Source: Nonomuraea harbinensis (GTDB lineage: Bacteria; Actinomycetota; Actinomycetes; Streptosporangiales; Streptosporangiaceae). Taken from it: a stretch of 64,000 bases of DNA. The notes beneath the pieces were generated by a model. It did not search any database and was not told the DNA's origin. It saw only the letters and a list, made by a program, of their open reading frames with translations. Both the position numbers and the translations under genes were made by a program. The stretch lies in NCBI RefSeq assembly GCF_019396385.1, contig NZ_JAHKRN010000041.1, positions 1 to 64,000 on the forward strand. Reading direction: 5' to 3'. Below are positions 49,984 through 58,999 of this stretch, one piece after another. Numbering within the stretch: the stretch's first letter is position 1; every line of letters begins with the position of its first letter.

Positions 49984-51543
49984 TTACCGGCTGACCTGGT
50001 GGTTGTGCCCGTGGTACGGCGCGCCGCGCAGTTGGAGCGGCGCCCCGGCGTTCGTGCGGGCGGTCGTGCCGCCCGGCAGGCTGCGGTCGTAGGCGTAGGT
50101 CACCGCGGAGTGCACGATGGCTCCCGTGTTGACCAGCAGCGCCTCGGTGCTGACGTTGTCGATCGTGTCGCAGGCCCGGTGGTAGCACGGGTCGTAGGCG
50201 ACTCCCGCCGTGCCGCCGTACTTCGCGGCCTCCTCCTCGGTCTTCACGCCCTCGGCGCCGGTGAACAGGCCGCCGGACGGGATGCCGGCCTCGATGAACG
50301 GCCCGTAGTCGGAGCGGCCGTCGAAGTCGGTGCCGCCGTGCGGCAGGCGCAGCGCGTCGAAGAACCGCTCGAACGTCGCCTCGATCTCGTCGGAGCCGGG
50401 CGGGCCCGCGGGCGCGCCGGTCGCGTCGGAGTCGTCGCCGTCGTAGATCTTGTACGCGTAGTTCGGCGAGCCGATCATGTCGAAGTTCAGGTACAGCTTG
50501 ATCTTCGCGCGCTCCGCGGCCGGCAGGTTCGCCACGTAGTACTCGGAGCCGATCAGGTTCAGCTCTTCCGCGCCCCACCAGGCGAAGCGCAGCTTGTTGA
50601 CCGTCGGCAGCTTGGCCATGAGCAGGGCGGTCTCCAGGATGCCCGCGCTGCCGGTGCCGTTGTCGTTGATGCCGGGGCCGGCGGTGACGCTGTCCAGGTG
50701 CGCGCCGAACATGACGACGTTGCCCGGGTTACCGCTCCGGGAGTCGGCGATCACGTTGTAGGTGGTGCGGGTCTCGCTCTCGGTGTCGGTGGCCAGGCGC
50801 ACCACGCTGGTCGTGGCGGCCAGTTCGGCGCCGATCTCGAAGCCGGTGCCGACCACCGGGATGGTGACCGTGGGCACGCCGAGGGTGCCCTGCAAGGTCG
50901 CGGTGCGGCCTTCCTGGCCCTCGTTGAAGATGATCACACCGGCGGCGCCCGCGGCCTGGGCGTTCTCCGCCTTGACGCGGAAGTCACAGCTGCCGCGCTG
51001 GATCAGCGCGATGTTGCCGGGCGTGAAACCGGCGAAGTCCGCCGGCTCGCAGCCGGAGGTCGAGCCCGGCTGGGCGGGCGGCGGGATCTGCAGGTCCACG
51101 TTCTGCACGGTCGCGGTCACGTCCCCGGCGCCGGAGTACGTCATGGTCGCGAACTCGCCGACCACGCTCCCGTCCGGCGGGGTCGGAGTGTACGTGCGCG
51201 GATCGGGTGAGATCCGTTGCATGGTGGCCGTGGAGTTCTGCATGAAGAACGGGAACTCGAACGGCTGGATCGTGACCTTGTAACCCGCCTGGCGCAGCTT
51301 GCCCGCCACGTAGTCGCGCGAGGCGTCGTAGCCGGGCGTGCCCGAGGCGCGGGTGCCCCCGTTGGCGTCGGCGATCCTCTGGAACGCCTCCAGGTGCCGG
51401 ACGACAGGCTTGGCCTTGACCGATCTGGCCAAGGCCGTCGGATCGGGATCCGCCTGTGCCGGGGTGACGAGGGCGACAGGAAGGGCGAGGGCCACTGCCA
51501 GGGTGCCGGCTCGGGCCACGCCCTTGGGGAGGTGGAAGCGCAT
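49984..51543 (-). CDS. Secreted M28-family aminopeptidase with PA domain
   Basis: A 519-residue exported peptidase. The signal peptide ends in LPVALVTPAQA. A protease-associated (PA) domain (about 140-240, with FRVKAENAQAAGAAGVIIFN) is inserted before the catalytic core, which has HLDSVTAGPGINDNGTGSAG, FAWWGAEELNLIGSEYY, LNFDMIGSPNYA and DPCYHRACDT. I use the ATG at 51543 with GGAGGAG upstream. The ORF extension of 25 codons lacks support. Duplication with the neighbouring gene is clear from long shared motifs, but only this copy has the PA domain. Confidence 0.93.
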   Translation of the reverse strand: MRFHLPKGVARAGTLAVALALPVALVTPAQADPDPTALARSVKAKPVVRHLEAFQRIADANGGTRASGTPGYDASRDYVAGKLRQAGYKVTIQPFEFPFFMQNSTATMQRISPDPRTYTPTPPDGSVVGEFATMTYSGAGDVTATVQNVDLQIPPPAQPGSTSGCEPADFAGFTPGNIALIQRGSCDFRVKAENAQAAGAAGVIIFNEGQEGRTATLQGTLGVPTVTIPVVGTGFEIGAELAATTSVVRLATDTESETRTTYNVIADSRSGNPGNVVMFGAHLDSVTAGPGINDNGTGSAGILETALLMAKLPTVNKLRFAWWGAEELNLIGSEYYVANLPAAERAKIKLYLNFDMIGSPNYAYKIYDGDDSDATGAPAGPPGSDEIEATFERFFDALRLPHGGTDFDGRSDYGPFIEAGIPSGGLFTGAEGVKTEEEAAKYGGTAGVAYDPCYHRACDTIDNVSTEALLVNTGAIVHSAVTYAYDRSLPGGTTARTNAGAPLQLRGAPYHGHNHQVSR

Positions 51544-51649
51544 TCGGCTCCTCCGCAAGGAATCTGGTTGGGACTGTCTCCCCCGATTCAAGTCGCGCTG
51601 GAACGTTAACCAGAGCACGGCACCCTGAAAAGACCCAGATATGCGATTT

Positions 51650-52669
51650 TCAGCCCACTACGTCGTCCTTGGCTGAATCCACGTTGGTCTTCAGCTCCTC
51701 CATCACCTCGGCGTACCCCAGGTAGCTGTACCGTTCGGCGGCACGCCACGGGTAGACCTGACCGGCCTTGACCGCGGGCAGCTCGCTCCAGGTCGGCTTC
51801 TTCGCCATCTCGCCGGCCTTCATGGACTGGGCCCTGGCGTCCACCAGGATCACGTCGGCCTCGTACTTGTCGGCGTTCTCCCAGCTCAGCACCTCCCAGA
51901 AGCCGCCCTCGCTCTCCGTCGGACCGGCCGGGGAGACGACGTCGAGGCCCAACTCCTTGAAGTAGGCCAGGTCAGGGTGGTCGGGCAGGTACGCGACGTA
52001 CAGGTTGTCGGGGGTGGCCGTGACGACCATGACCTTCAGCCCCGGCCTGGCGGCGGCGGACTCCTTGAGCTGGGCACTCGCGGCCTCGAAGCGGGACTTG
52101 GCCTCGGCGACCGGCGCGGCGTCCAGGTCGGCGCCCAGCGCGGCGGCCAGGCCGGCGTAGCGCTCGATGACCTCGGTGAGCTTCTTGCCGCCGAGCAGGA
52201 CGCCGAGCGTCGGGGCGACCTGCTCGATGGCGTCCGCCGACTCCTCGGGCACGTACCAGAGCGAGTCCTTCAGGTACATGCCCGAGACGAGCAGGTCGGG
52301 CCGGACCGAGATGAACTTCTCGACGTTGAACTCGCCCCACGTATTGCCGATCGACTCCACGGCGGCGATGTCGACCTCGCCCACCTCGGGGTCGCGCCCG
52401 CCGTCCTTGAGCCGGTGCGGGCCGAACACGGCGACCGGGCGCACGCCGAAGTCCCACAGCGCCGCCGCGGAGGCGGACTGGGCCACCACCCGCTCCGGCC
52501 GCTGCGGCAGGGAGATCTTCTTGCCGCGGTCGTCCGTCCAGGTCCAGGCTTCCTGCGCGGAGGCGGACGGCGCGGACGCGGGCGGCGCCTCCGTCCCGCC
52601 GCACGCGGCGGTTCCCAGCAGAGCGGCTACGGCGAGGGTGACGAGTCCCCTACGCGGGACAGTGGGCAT
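51650..52669 (-). CDS. Iron-siderophore ABC transporter substrate-binding lipoprotein
   Basis: A 339-residue periplasmic-binding protein of the FepB/BtuF class. The lipoprotein signal ends LGTAACGG with the lipid-bearing Cys. The fold shows KISLPQRPERVVAQSASAAA, ESIGNTWGEFNVEKFISVRP and AVKAGQVYPWRAAERYSYLG. It captures a ferric siderophore outside the cell. The permease and ATPase are not adjacent. An IdeR/DmdR-type iron box lies 38 bases upstream of the start at 52669, so the gene should be derepressed by iron lack. Confidence 0.92.
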   Translation of the reverse strand: MPTVPRRGLVTLAVAALLGTAACGGTEAPPASAPSASAQEAWTWTDDRGKKISLPQRPERVVAQSASAAALWDFGVRPVAVFGPHRLKDGGRDPEVGEVDIAAVESIGNTWGEFNVEKFISVRPDLLVSGMYLKDSLWYVPEESADAIEQVAPTLGVLLGGKKLTEVIERYAGLAAALGADLDAAPVAEAKSRFEAASAQLKESAAARPGLKVMVVTATPDNLYVAYLPDHPDLAYFKELGLDVVSPAGPTESEGGFWEVLSWENADKYEADVILVDARAQSMKAGEMAKKPTWSELPAVKAGQVYPWRAAERYSYLGYAEVMEELKTNVDSAKDDVVG

Positions 52670-52707
52670 GGGGACTCCTCCGGATTTACCGATCTGTGGT
52701 CCGTATA

Positions 52708-52726
52708 TTAGCTTAGCCTTACCTAA
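52708..52726. promoter_or_regulatory. Iron box (DmdR/IdeR-type operator)
   Basis: TTAGCTTAGCCTTACCTAA matches 17 of 19 positions of the known IdeR/DmdR palindrome (TTAGGTTAGGCTAACCTAA) when read on the minus strand. It lies between the siderophore-binding lipoprotein and the NhaA-DsbA gene. Repression by iron-loaded regulator is expected for the lipoprotein. Confidence 0.85.
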
Positions 52727-52790
52727 CCCGAAAGGTCTCCCGTGCACTCCCCGCGGAACCCTAAGATCGAGCGCAGGGGGTGAGCCGCCG

Positions 52791-54614
52791 ATGCTCCGGG
52801 CGATATTCAAGACCGAGGCAGGCAGCACCACGCTGCTGCTCGCCGCCACGATCGTGGCCATGCTCTGGGCCAACTCGCCGTGGGGCGACACCTACGAGGC
52901 GTTCTGGCACATCCCGGTCGGGCTCACGTTCGGCGACGCCACGTTCTCCCTCGATCTGCGCCACTGGGTGAACGACGGGCTGATGGCGATCTTCTTCTTC
53001 GTCATCGGCCTGGAGATCTCCTACGAGATGCGCCTCGGGCAGATGCGCGACCGCCGGCTGGTCGCCGTGCCGGCCCTCGCCGCGCTCGGCGGGCTGGTCG
53101 TCCCCGCGGGCATCTACCTGATGCTCAACGCGGGCGGGCCCGGCGCCGTCGGCTGGGGCGTGCCGATCGCCACCGACACCGCGTTCGTGCTGGGCCTGCT
53201 CGCCGTGGTGGGGGCGCGCTGCCCCGACCCGCTGCGGGCCTTCCTGCTCACGCTGGCGATCGTGGACGACGTGCTCGCCATCATGATCATCGCCATCTTC
53301 TACACGGCGAGCCTGTCCGTCCCCGCGCTCGTCACCGCGGTGCTGCTGCTCGCCGCGATCATGCTGCTGCGGTGGCTGCGGATCTGGCGCGCGCCCGCGT
53401 ACATCGTGCTCGGCTTCGCGCTGTGGGTGGCGACGCTGGAGAGCGGCGTGCACCCGACGCTGGTCGGCATCGCGCTCGGCGTGCTGGTTTTCGTGTACGC
53501 GCCCAGCGACCGGAAGCTGATCAGGGCCGGCGAGGCCGTGCAGGAGCTGACCTACGCGCCCAACCCGCGGGCGGCCGTGGAGGCGACGCGGCTGGTGCGC
53601 ATGTCGGTCTCCGTGAACGAACGGCTGCAGCTGCTGCTCCACCCGTGGAGCAGCTACGTGATCGTGCCGATCTTCGCGCTGGCCAACGCCGGCATCCGGC
53701 TCGACAGCGAGACCCTGAGCGCGGCGATGACCTCGCCGATCTCCATCGGCGTGGCGCTGGGCCTGCTCGCCGGCAAGCTCCTCGGCATCACCCTCGGCAC
53801 CTGGCTGCCGCTCCGGCTCAACTGGGGCGTCCTGCCGGGCAACCTGGTGTGGGGCCAGGTGCTGGGCGGCGCGGCGGTGTCCGGCATCGGGTTCACGGTC
53901 TCGCTGTTCATCGTGGAGCTGGCCTTCGAGGACCCGCTGCTGATCAGCGAGGCCAAGATCGGCATCCTCGCCGGGTCGATCGCCTCGGCGCTGCTCGGCT
54001 GGATCATCTTCAAACTGGCGTGGAACCGGGGCGGCGTGTGCGCCCCTCCGGACGCCGCCGCCGAGCCGGAGGAGGAGCGGCCGGAGCTGCTCAGCACGCC
54101 GGTCGGCCCCGACGACCACGTGCGCGGCCCGGCGGACGCCGCCGTCACCGTGGTCGAGTACGGCGACTTCGAGTGCCCCTACTGCGGGCGGCTGCACCCG
54201 ATCCTGGAGGAGCTGCGGCGCCGCCGCCCCGACGTGCGGTTCGTGTTCCGCCACTACCCGCTCCGCGACATGCACCCGCGCGCGCTGGCCGCCGCGCTGG
54301 TGGCCGAGGCGGCCGGCCGCGACGGCCGGTTCTGGGAGATGCACGACAAGCTCTACGCCGCCCAGCGCGCGCTCGCCGACGCCGACCTCGCGCGTTACGC
54401 GGCCGAGCTGAAGGTCGACCTGTCGGCTCCGATCGCCGCCCGCGCCGCCAGGATCGAGCGCGACGAGCGATCAGGCCGGGAAAGCGGGGTACGAGGCACC
54501 CCGACCCTGTTCATCAACGGCGTACGCTACCGAGGCAGGCTGGACCTCGCACCGATCATCGAAGCGGTGGAGAAGGCACGCCCCGCCGCCGCCCCCGGGA
54601 AAAAGACCCCCTGA
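52791..54614 (+). CDS. NhaA-type Na+/H+ antiporter fused to DsbA-like thioredoxin domain
   Basis: A 607-residue fusion. Residues 1-410 are an NhaA antiporter with about 12 helices, WVNDGLMAIFFFVIGLEI, the TDTAFVLG unwound-helix motif and the ion-binding Asp pair in LAIVDDVLAI. Residues 430-607 are a DsbA/thioredoxin domain with the redox motif CPYC near 461 and the cis-Pro loop GVRGTPTLF. Similar fusions are known in actinobacteria. The thioredoxin part may lie inside the cell after the last helix, which would separate it from ordinary DsbA. The role of the link is unknown. Confidence 0.93.
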   Translation: MLRAIFKTEAGSTTLLLAATIVAMLWANSPWGDTYEAFWHIPVGLTFGDATFSLDLRHWVNDGLMAIFFFVIGLEISYEMRLGQMRDRRLVAVPALAALGGLVVPAGIYLMLNAGGPGAVGWGVPIATDTAFVLGLLAVVGARCPDPLRAFLLTLAIVDDVLAIMIIAIFYTASLSVPALVTAVLLLAAIMLLRWLRIWRAPAYIVLGFALWVATLESGVHPTLVGIALGVLVFVYAPSDRKLIRAGEAVQELTYAPNPRAAVEATRLVRMSVSVNERLQLLLHPWSSYVIVPIFALANAGIRLDSETLSAAMTSPISIGVALGLLAGKLLGITLGTWLPLRLNWGVLPGNLVWGQVLGGAAVSGIGFTVSLFIVELAFEDPLLISEAKIGILAGSIASALLGWIIFKLAWNRGGVCAPPDAAAEPEEERPELLSTPVGPDDHVRGPADAAVTVVEYGDFECPYCGRLHPILEELRRRRPDVRFVFRHYPLRDMHPRALAAALVAEAAGRDGRFWEMHDKLYAAQRALADADLARYAAELKVDLSAPIAARAARIERDERSGRESGVRGTPTLFINGVRYRGRLDLAPIIEAVEKARPAAAPGKKTP

Positions 54615-54632
54615 CGGATGGAGATCTCCGGC

Positions 54633-55112
54633 ATGGCCTCTTCGAACCTTCTCAACGTCCTGCTCGCGATCCTGTCCTGCGCGGTGCCGGGCATCGGCGT
54701 CGTGGTCACGGCCATGGGCCGGCGGACCCACGGACGCGCGGCGGTCATCGGCCTGCTGGGCTGCGTCGCGCTGCTGCTGGAGGGCCTGCTCCGGCTCGGC
54801 CAGACGATCTTCCTGCGGACCATCGTGGAGACCGTCGGCCTCCGCGAGGCGGGCGGCGTGCTGGCGTTGCTGGGGCTGGTCTCGTTCGTGCTGGCGACGA
54901 CCGGCGTCGGCCTCCTGATCTGGGCCGTGGTAGCCCGCCGCACCCCGCAGCCCGCCGCCCCGGGTTGGCAGCAGCCGCAGCCCGGCCCCCAGCAGGGCTG
55001 GCAGCAGCAGCCCCCGGCCGGCCCGCACCAGAACCCGCAGGCGGGCCCGTACCAGAACCCGAACCCCGGGCCCTACCAGAACCCGCAGGGCTGGCAGCAG
55101 CCCCCGACCTGA
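54633..55112 (+). CDS. Small membrane protein with Pro/Gln-rich tail
   Basis: A 159-residue protein with three helices in the first 105 residues (NVLLAILSCAVPGIGVVVT, AAVIGLLGCVALLLEGLLR, LALLGLVSFVLATTGVGLLI). The tail is a low-complexity string of Gln, Pro and Gly with PYQNP-type repeats. I choose the ATG at 54633 because GGAG is nine bases before it. The ATG at 54618 is the alternative. No function is recognised. Confidence 0.75.
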   Translation: MASSNLLNVLLAILSCAVPGIGVVVTAMGRRTHGRAAVIGLLGCVALLLEGLLRLGQTIFLRTIVETVGLREAGGVLALLGLVSFVLATTGVGLLIWAVVARRTPQPAAPGWQQPQPGPQQGWQQQPPAGPHQNPQAGPYQNPNPGPYQNPQGWQQPPT

Positions 55113-55180
55113 CCGATCCGGATGGGACGAAGGCGGCAGATGTGACAATCTTGGAGCACACCCCGCCTCCGAAGGGCATC

Positions 55181-55516
55181 ATGAATCCAGAGCAGCCCGG
55201 CGGTCCCGAAGGGGACATGACGATCAGGCGTCGCTGGGACGGCCCGGCCCCGCCCCCGCCGCGGCGGCAGGCGACGCCCCCGCACCCCCTCCCGCCGCCC
55301 GCGAACGCGGCGCCCCTGTTCCCCCAGCCTCCGCGCATGCCGCCGCCGGAGGACAACCGGACGCAGCGGCTGGACTACACGCCGGACCTGCTGCCCGACG
55401 TCGCCTACGAGACCAGGAGGTCCCGGTCGGGCTGGTGGTGGCTGTTCGCGGTGGGCGGCGTCCTGCTGCTGGTGGTGGCGCTGGCCGCAGCCGTGCTGCT
55501 GTCGGCCAACTCCTAG
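55181..55516 (+). CDS. Pro-rich single-pass membrane protein, unknown
   Basis: A 111-residue protein: a proline-rich cytoplasmic part, then one C-terminal helix (WWWLFAVGGVLLLVVALAAA). It could be tail-anchored. The ATG at 55181 has AAGGG upstream. A GTG at 55142 is in frame. Its TAG stop overlaps the stop of the convergent gene within a shared CTAG. Confidence 0.65.
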   Translation: MNPEQPGGPEGDMTIRRRWDGPAPPPPRRQATPPHPLPPPANAAPLFPQPPRMPPPEDNRTQRLDYTPDLLPDVAYETRRSRSGWWWLFAVGGVLLLVVALAAAVLLSANS

Positions 55517-55965
55517 GCCCTGGTGAAGTCCATCGTCCAGTTGGTCTCCCAGGTCCGCTCGCCGTCGGCCGAGAGCGCCTGCTCCCACCGGCAGGCGTCC
55601 GGCCCGAGCACGGTCCACAGGAACCGGGAGCGCACCGGCGTCCCCTCGTGCAGTTCGTCGGCGTAGAACCGGCCGCGGTCGCCGTCGAAGCCGCCCACCA
55701 TGGGCGGCAGGTCGAGCGTGCCGGTGCGGCTGCTGGACCAGTAGATGGACCACAGCCGCGTGGCCAGCTCGTACAGCCGCAGCGTCAGCCCGCTGTAGCC
55801 GAGGGTCGGGAAGTGGATCTCGTCGAAGTTGGCGGCGCCGCCGAAGTGGCGGGTGCTGGTCGAGACGCCCGGGAACTCCTCCCAGTCGTCGCTGCCGGCC
55901 AGGCGCTTGACCAGGCGGCGGTTCGCCACGTTCCAGGTGCCGGCGAGGAAGTCGAAGTCGTTCAT
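55513..55965 (-). CDS. DUF1579-like (lipocalin-like) protein
   Basis: A 150-residue protein beginning MNDFDFLAGTWNVANRRLV, with YSGLTLRLYELATRLWSIYW and the late GRFYADELHEGTPVRSRFLW. The pattern fits the small beta-barrel family seen with DUF1579. I start at 55965 since the family motif begins there. It is divergent from the WYL regulator across a 44-base gap with a perfect operator-like repeat, so it is probably controlled by it. Confidence 0.78.
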   Translation of the reverse strand: MNDFDFLAGTWNVANRRLVKRLAGSDDWEEFPGVSTSTRHFGGAANFDEIHFPTLGYSGLTLRLYELATRLWSIYWSSSRTGTLDLPPMVGGFDGDRGRFYADELHEGTPVRSRFLWTVLGPDACRWEQALSADGERTWETNWTMDFTRA

Positions 55966-55988
55966 GCGGAGACGGTAAGGGCGGGTCG

Positions 55989-56005
55989 CTGACATGTAGT
56001 GTCAG
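55989..56005. promoter_or_regulatory. CTGACA-N5-TGTCAG operator-like repeat
   Basis: CTGACA (55989-55994) and TGTCAG (56000-56005) form a perfect inverted repeat with five bases between. It ends four bases before the GTG start of the WYL regulator and covers the divergent promoter region, as an autoregulatory operator would. Confidence 0.65.
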
Positions 56006-56009
56006 TGAT

Positions 56010-56984
56010 GTGCGCGCCTCCCGCCTCGTCTCGATCCTGCTGCTCCTGCAGACACGGGGCCGGATGACGGCCAGGGAGCTCGCCGAGCGGCTGGAGGTGT
56101 CGGTCCGCACGATCTACCGCGACGTGGACTCGCTGCACGCCGCCGGCATCCCGCTCTACGGCGACGCCGGGCCGAGCGGCGGCTACCAGTTGCTCGACGG
56201 CTACCGCACCAGGCTGACCGGGCTGACCGCCGACGAGGCCGAGTCGCTGTTCCTGGCCGGGCTGCCGGGCCCGGCGGCCGAGCTGGGGCTGGGCGCCGTC
56301 GTGGCGGCCGCCCAGCTCAAGCTGATGGCGGCGCTGCCGGTGGAGCTGCGCGACCGGGCCGGCCGCATCCAGGAGCGCTTCCTGCTGGACGCCCCGGCTT
56401 GGTACCGGGATCCGGAGCCGGTCACCCACCTGCCGGCCGTGGCCGAGGCGGTGTGGAACGAGCACCCGCTGCGGGTCCGCTACCGCCGCTGGCGGGCGCC
56501 CCAGGAGGTGGAACGCCGGCTGGAGCCGTACGGGCTGGTGGTCAAGGCCGGGCGGTGGTATCTGGTGGCCCGCTGCGGCGAGGGCGTGCGCACCTACCGG
56601 GTGTCGCAGATCCTGGAGCTCCACCCGCTGCCCGGCCGGATCACCCGCCCGGCGGGCTTCGACCTGGCCGCCCACTGGCAGGGCTACCTGGCGGAGTTCG
56701 AGGCCAGGCTGCGCCGGGGCGAGGCGGTGGTCCGGCTGTCGCCGTCCGGCCTGGAGCGGCTGCGCGACCTGATGACGCCCGGCGTGGTCGCGGCAGCGAA
56801 GGAGACGGCCCAGCCGCCGGACGAGGAGGGCTGGATCACGGTGACGCTGCCCATCGAGTCCGTCGGGCACGCGGTGGCCGAGTTCCTCAGGCTGGGCGCC
56901 GACGCCGAGGTGGTCTCCCCTCCGGAGCTGCGCGAGCGGGTCGCCGCCACCGCCGAACGGATCGTCCGCCGCTACCGCGGCTGA
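56010..56984 (+). CDS. YafY/WYL-domain transcriptional regulator
   Basis: A 324-residue regulator. A DeoR-like HTH (residues 5-60: ARELAERLEVSVRTIYRDVD) is followed by GDAGPSGGYQLLDGYRTRLTG and a WYL domain (about 135-215: LRVRYRRWRAPQEVERRLEP; YGLVVKAGRWYLVARCGEG). The WCX C-terminal region follows. Such proteins bind small ligands or DNA ends and regulate neighbours. A GTG start is used. The gene to its left is its likely target. The 3' end overlaps the GNAT gene by 13 bases. Confidence 0.93.
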   Translation: MRASRLVSILLLLQTRGRMTARELAERLEVSVRTIYRDVDSLHAAGIPLYGDAGPSGGYQLLDGYRTRLTGLTADEAESLFLAGLPGPAAELGLGAVVAAAQLKLMAALPVELRDRAGRIQERFLLDAPAWYRDPEPVTHLPAVAEAVWNEHPLRVRYRRWRAPQEVERRLEPYGLVVKAGRWYLVARCGEGVRTYRVSQILELHPLPGRITRPAGFDLAAHWQGYLAEFEARLRRGEAVVRLSPSGLERLRDLMTPGVVAAAKETAQPPDEEGWITVTLPIESVGHAVAEFLRLGADAEVVSPPELRERVAATAERIVRRYRG

Positions 56985-57925
56985 ACCAGCCGCATCACGT
57001 GGAACCGCCGGGTGACCTCGTACCCGGCTCTCGTGTAGAGGGTCCCCGCCGGGCCGGTCTCGCCGGTCCACAGGAACCACGACCCGTGCAGCCCCTCGGC
57101 CCGCATCCCGGTCATGGCCGCGTGGAGCAGGATCTTGCCGAGCCCGGTGCCGCGTTCGGCGGGGTCCACACCGAACGGCCCGAACCGCTCAGGGATCCCC
57201 CGGTACGCCCCGTACGCCGCGAACCCCACGACGCGCTCCCTCACCGCGACGAGCAGCCGCCCCCGGTCGCCCATCCTCCTGATCGCCTCGCCCCAGTCGG
57301 GATTGAACACCCCGGCCGCGAACCTGATCAGCTCCGGCAGCTCCCCATCGGCCGGCGCCCGGAACGCGTACCCCTCCCGCTCCCGCGCCGCCCGCAGCTC
57401 CCGCACCTCGTCCGGCATCGTGTAGCCGACGAGCGTCCGGTCCATGGCCACCGGCGTGTACAACGTCCGGAAGCCCAGCCTCTCCAGCAGCCGGTACGCG
57501 TCCGGATAGACCGCCGCGTCCACCCCGGGCAGCACGTAGTTGGGCGTGTACGGGGCGAACTCGACTGTCGTGCGCCCGTGCCGCGCCAGGAACGCCAGCG
57601 CCTCCTCCACCAGCCGCCGCCCCAGCCCGCGCCCCCGATGCTCCGGCGCCACGAAGAAGAACGGGATCCACCCGATGCCCGGCTCCAGATCGGTCGACGG
57701 GGCGAGCGGAACCAGCCTGCGCACCCCGTACGCGCACCCGGCGAACTCCCCGCTGACCACGGCCACCCGCAGCCCCTCGGGGTCGAAGTTGGGATCGAGC
57801 AGCACGCAGTCACGCAGCCGGCCGGACGTCGTGGGGTCGGCGGGCATCCCACGGTTCCAGGCCGCCACGAGCGGCCCCTCATCCCCCGCGGCGAACCCCC
57901 GGACCGTGGTCGTCGGATTGATCAC
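56972..57925 (-). CDS. Tandem GNAT-family N-acetyltransferase
   Basis: A 317-residue protein with two GNAT domains. The first (about 5-165) carries the acetyl-CoA loop APEHRGRGLGRRLVEEALAF. The second (about 170-315) has DPAERGTGLGKILLHAAMT. Both pyrophosphate-binding motifs look intact. A GTG start at 57925 gives VINPTTTVRGF. The substrate is unknown. Confidence 0.88.
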   Translation of the reverse strand: MINPTTTVRGFAAGDEGPLVAAWNRGMPADPTTSGRLRDCVLLDPNFDPEGLRVAVVSGEFAGCAYGVRRLVPLAPSTDLEPGIGWIPFFFVAPEHRGRGLGRRLVEEALAFLARHGRTTVEFAPYTPNYVLPGVDAAVYPDAYRLLERLGFRTLYTPVAMDRTLVGYTMPDEVRELRAAREREGYAFRAPADGELPELIRFAAGVFNPDWGEAIRRMGDRGRLLVAVRERVVGFAAYGAYRGIPERFGPFGVDPAERGTGLGKILLHAAMTGMRAEGLHGSWFLWTGETGPAGTLYTRAGYEVTRRFHVMRLVQPR

Positions 57926-57955
57926 CCGGCCATGCTGCCAGAAGGCGGGCCGCCG

Positions 57956-58885
57956 TCAGACCCGGGTCGGCAGCGGGCCGCCGTGGCAGGTCATCGCGTC
58001 GCCGAAGGCGGTGAGCAGATCCACCTCGCCCCCCTCGGCGTCCGCGTACGCCCGGTGCAGGTTGAGCACCAGCCGCTCGGCGTCGTCCCACGCGGCGAAC
58101 TCGCCCAGGTCGGCCCCCCGCGCCGCCGCCAGGGGAGTGAGCCCGTGCTCGCGCCCCTTCCGCGCGACGTCGAGCACGAGCCGGTAGTAGCGCTCGTGCG
58201 CCGCGAGGATCCCCGGCAGCGACGCCGCGTCCGCCAGGGACCCGTGCCCCGGCACCACGTGCTCGGCCCCGAACGCCGCCAGCCACTCCAGCGACTCCAG
58301 CGCACCCCGTACGGACCCCATCATCACCAGCGGCGTCAGCCCGTTGAAGATCAGGTCGCCGGTGAACAGCACCCGCTCCTCGGGCAGCCACGCCACCACG
58401 TCGCCCGGCGTGTGCGCCGCGTACCCGGGGTGCCGCAACTCGACCCGCCGCCCGCCCGCGAACACGGTCACCTCGCCGCGGATCGCCACGTCGGGCACCC
58501 GCCGCGTGACGTTCCCCCAGTCGGGCACCGGCGTCCAGAACGGCGGGCACCCGTCGATGACGAAGTCCGCCAGCAGCGCCTCCCGCATGGCCTCGTGCCC
58601 GAACAGCACGGCGGCCTCGGGAAGCAGGCTGTTGCCGTACGCGTGATCGCCGTGCTGATGGGTGTTGACCGCCAACCGCACCGGCACGCCCCCGGTGGCC
58701 TCGTCCAGCGCCTCCAGGAACCGCCTGGTCCGCTGCTCGGTGGCGCACGTGTCGACCACGAGGACGGCCCCGTCACCGGCGACGGCGCCCGCGTTGTTCA
58801 CCCACCAGGTCCCGTCCGGCTGCACCCACGCGAACACCCCGTCCACGACCTGACGCAACCGCGGCTCCGCGACCGGCTCGCCCAT
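57956..58885 (-). CDS. MBL-fold metallohydrolase
   Basis: A 309-residue metallo-beta-lactamase-fold enzyme. The metal motif is NTHQHGDHAYGNSL near residue 77. The further ligands are His in YAAHTPGDVVAWL, Asp in LFTGDLIFNG and His in VVPGHGSLADAAS. I use the ATG at 58885 with GGAGGAGAC upstream. It hydrolyses an unknown ester, thioester or lactone. Confidence 0.92.
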   Translation of the reverse strand: MGEPVAEPRLRQVVDGVFAWVQPDGTWWVNNAGAVAGDGAVLVVDTCATEQRTRRFLEALDEATGGVPVRLAVNTHQHGDHAYGNSLLPEAAVLFGHEAMREALLADFVIDGCPPFWTPVPDWGNVTRRVPDVAIRGEVTVFAGGRRVELRHPGYAAHTPGDVVAWLPEERVLFTGDLIFNGLTPLVMMGSVRGALESLEWLAAFGAEHVVPGHGSLADAASLPGILAAHERYYRLVLDVARKGREHGLTPLAAARGADLGEFAAWDDAERLVLNLHRAYADAEGGEVDLLTAFGDAMTCHGGPLPTRV

Positions 58886-58999
58886 GTCTCCTCCTGCCGA
58901 CAGCCCTCCCTCATACTCCCCCGCCCGCCGCGGTTTCGCTGGCGTACGGGGCGGTCCATGAGGCAAAGTGAAACAGCGTTTCCCTCAGGAGGTCGTGAC

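Noticed and set aside
47398..50578. The upstream part of a 1187-codon minus-strand open frame
   Set aside because: Only its last 126 codons are a real membrane protein. The rest overlaps the M28 peptidases in another frame and shows GC-driven composition.
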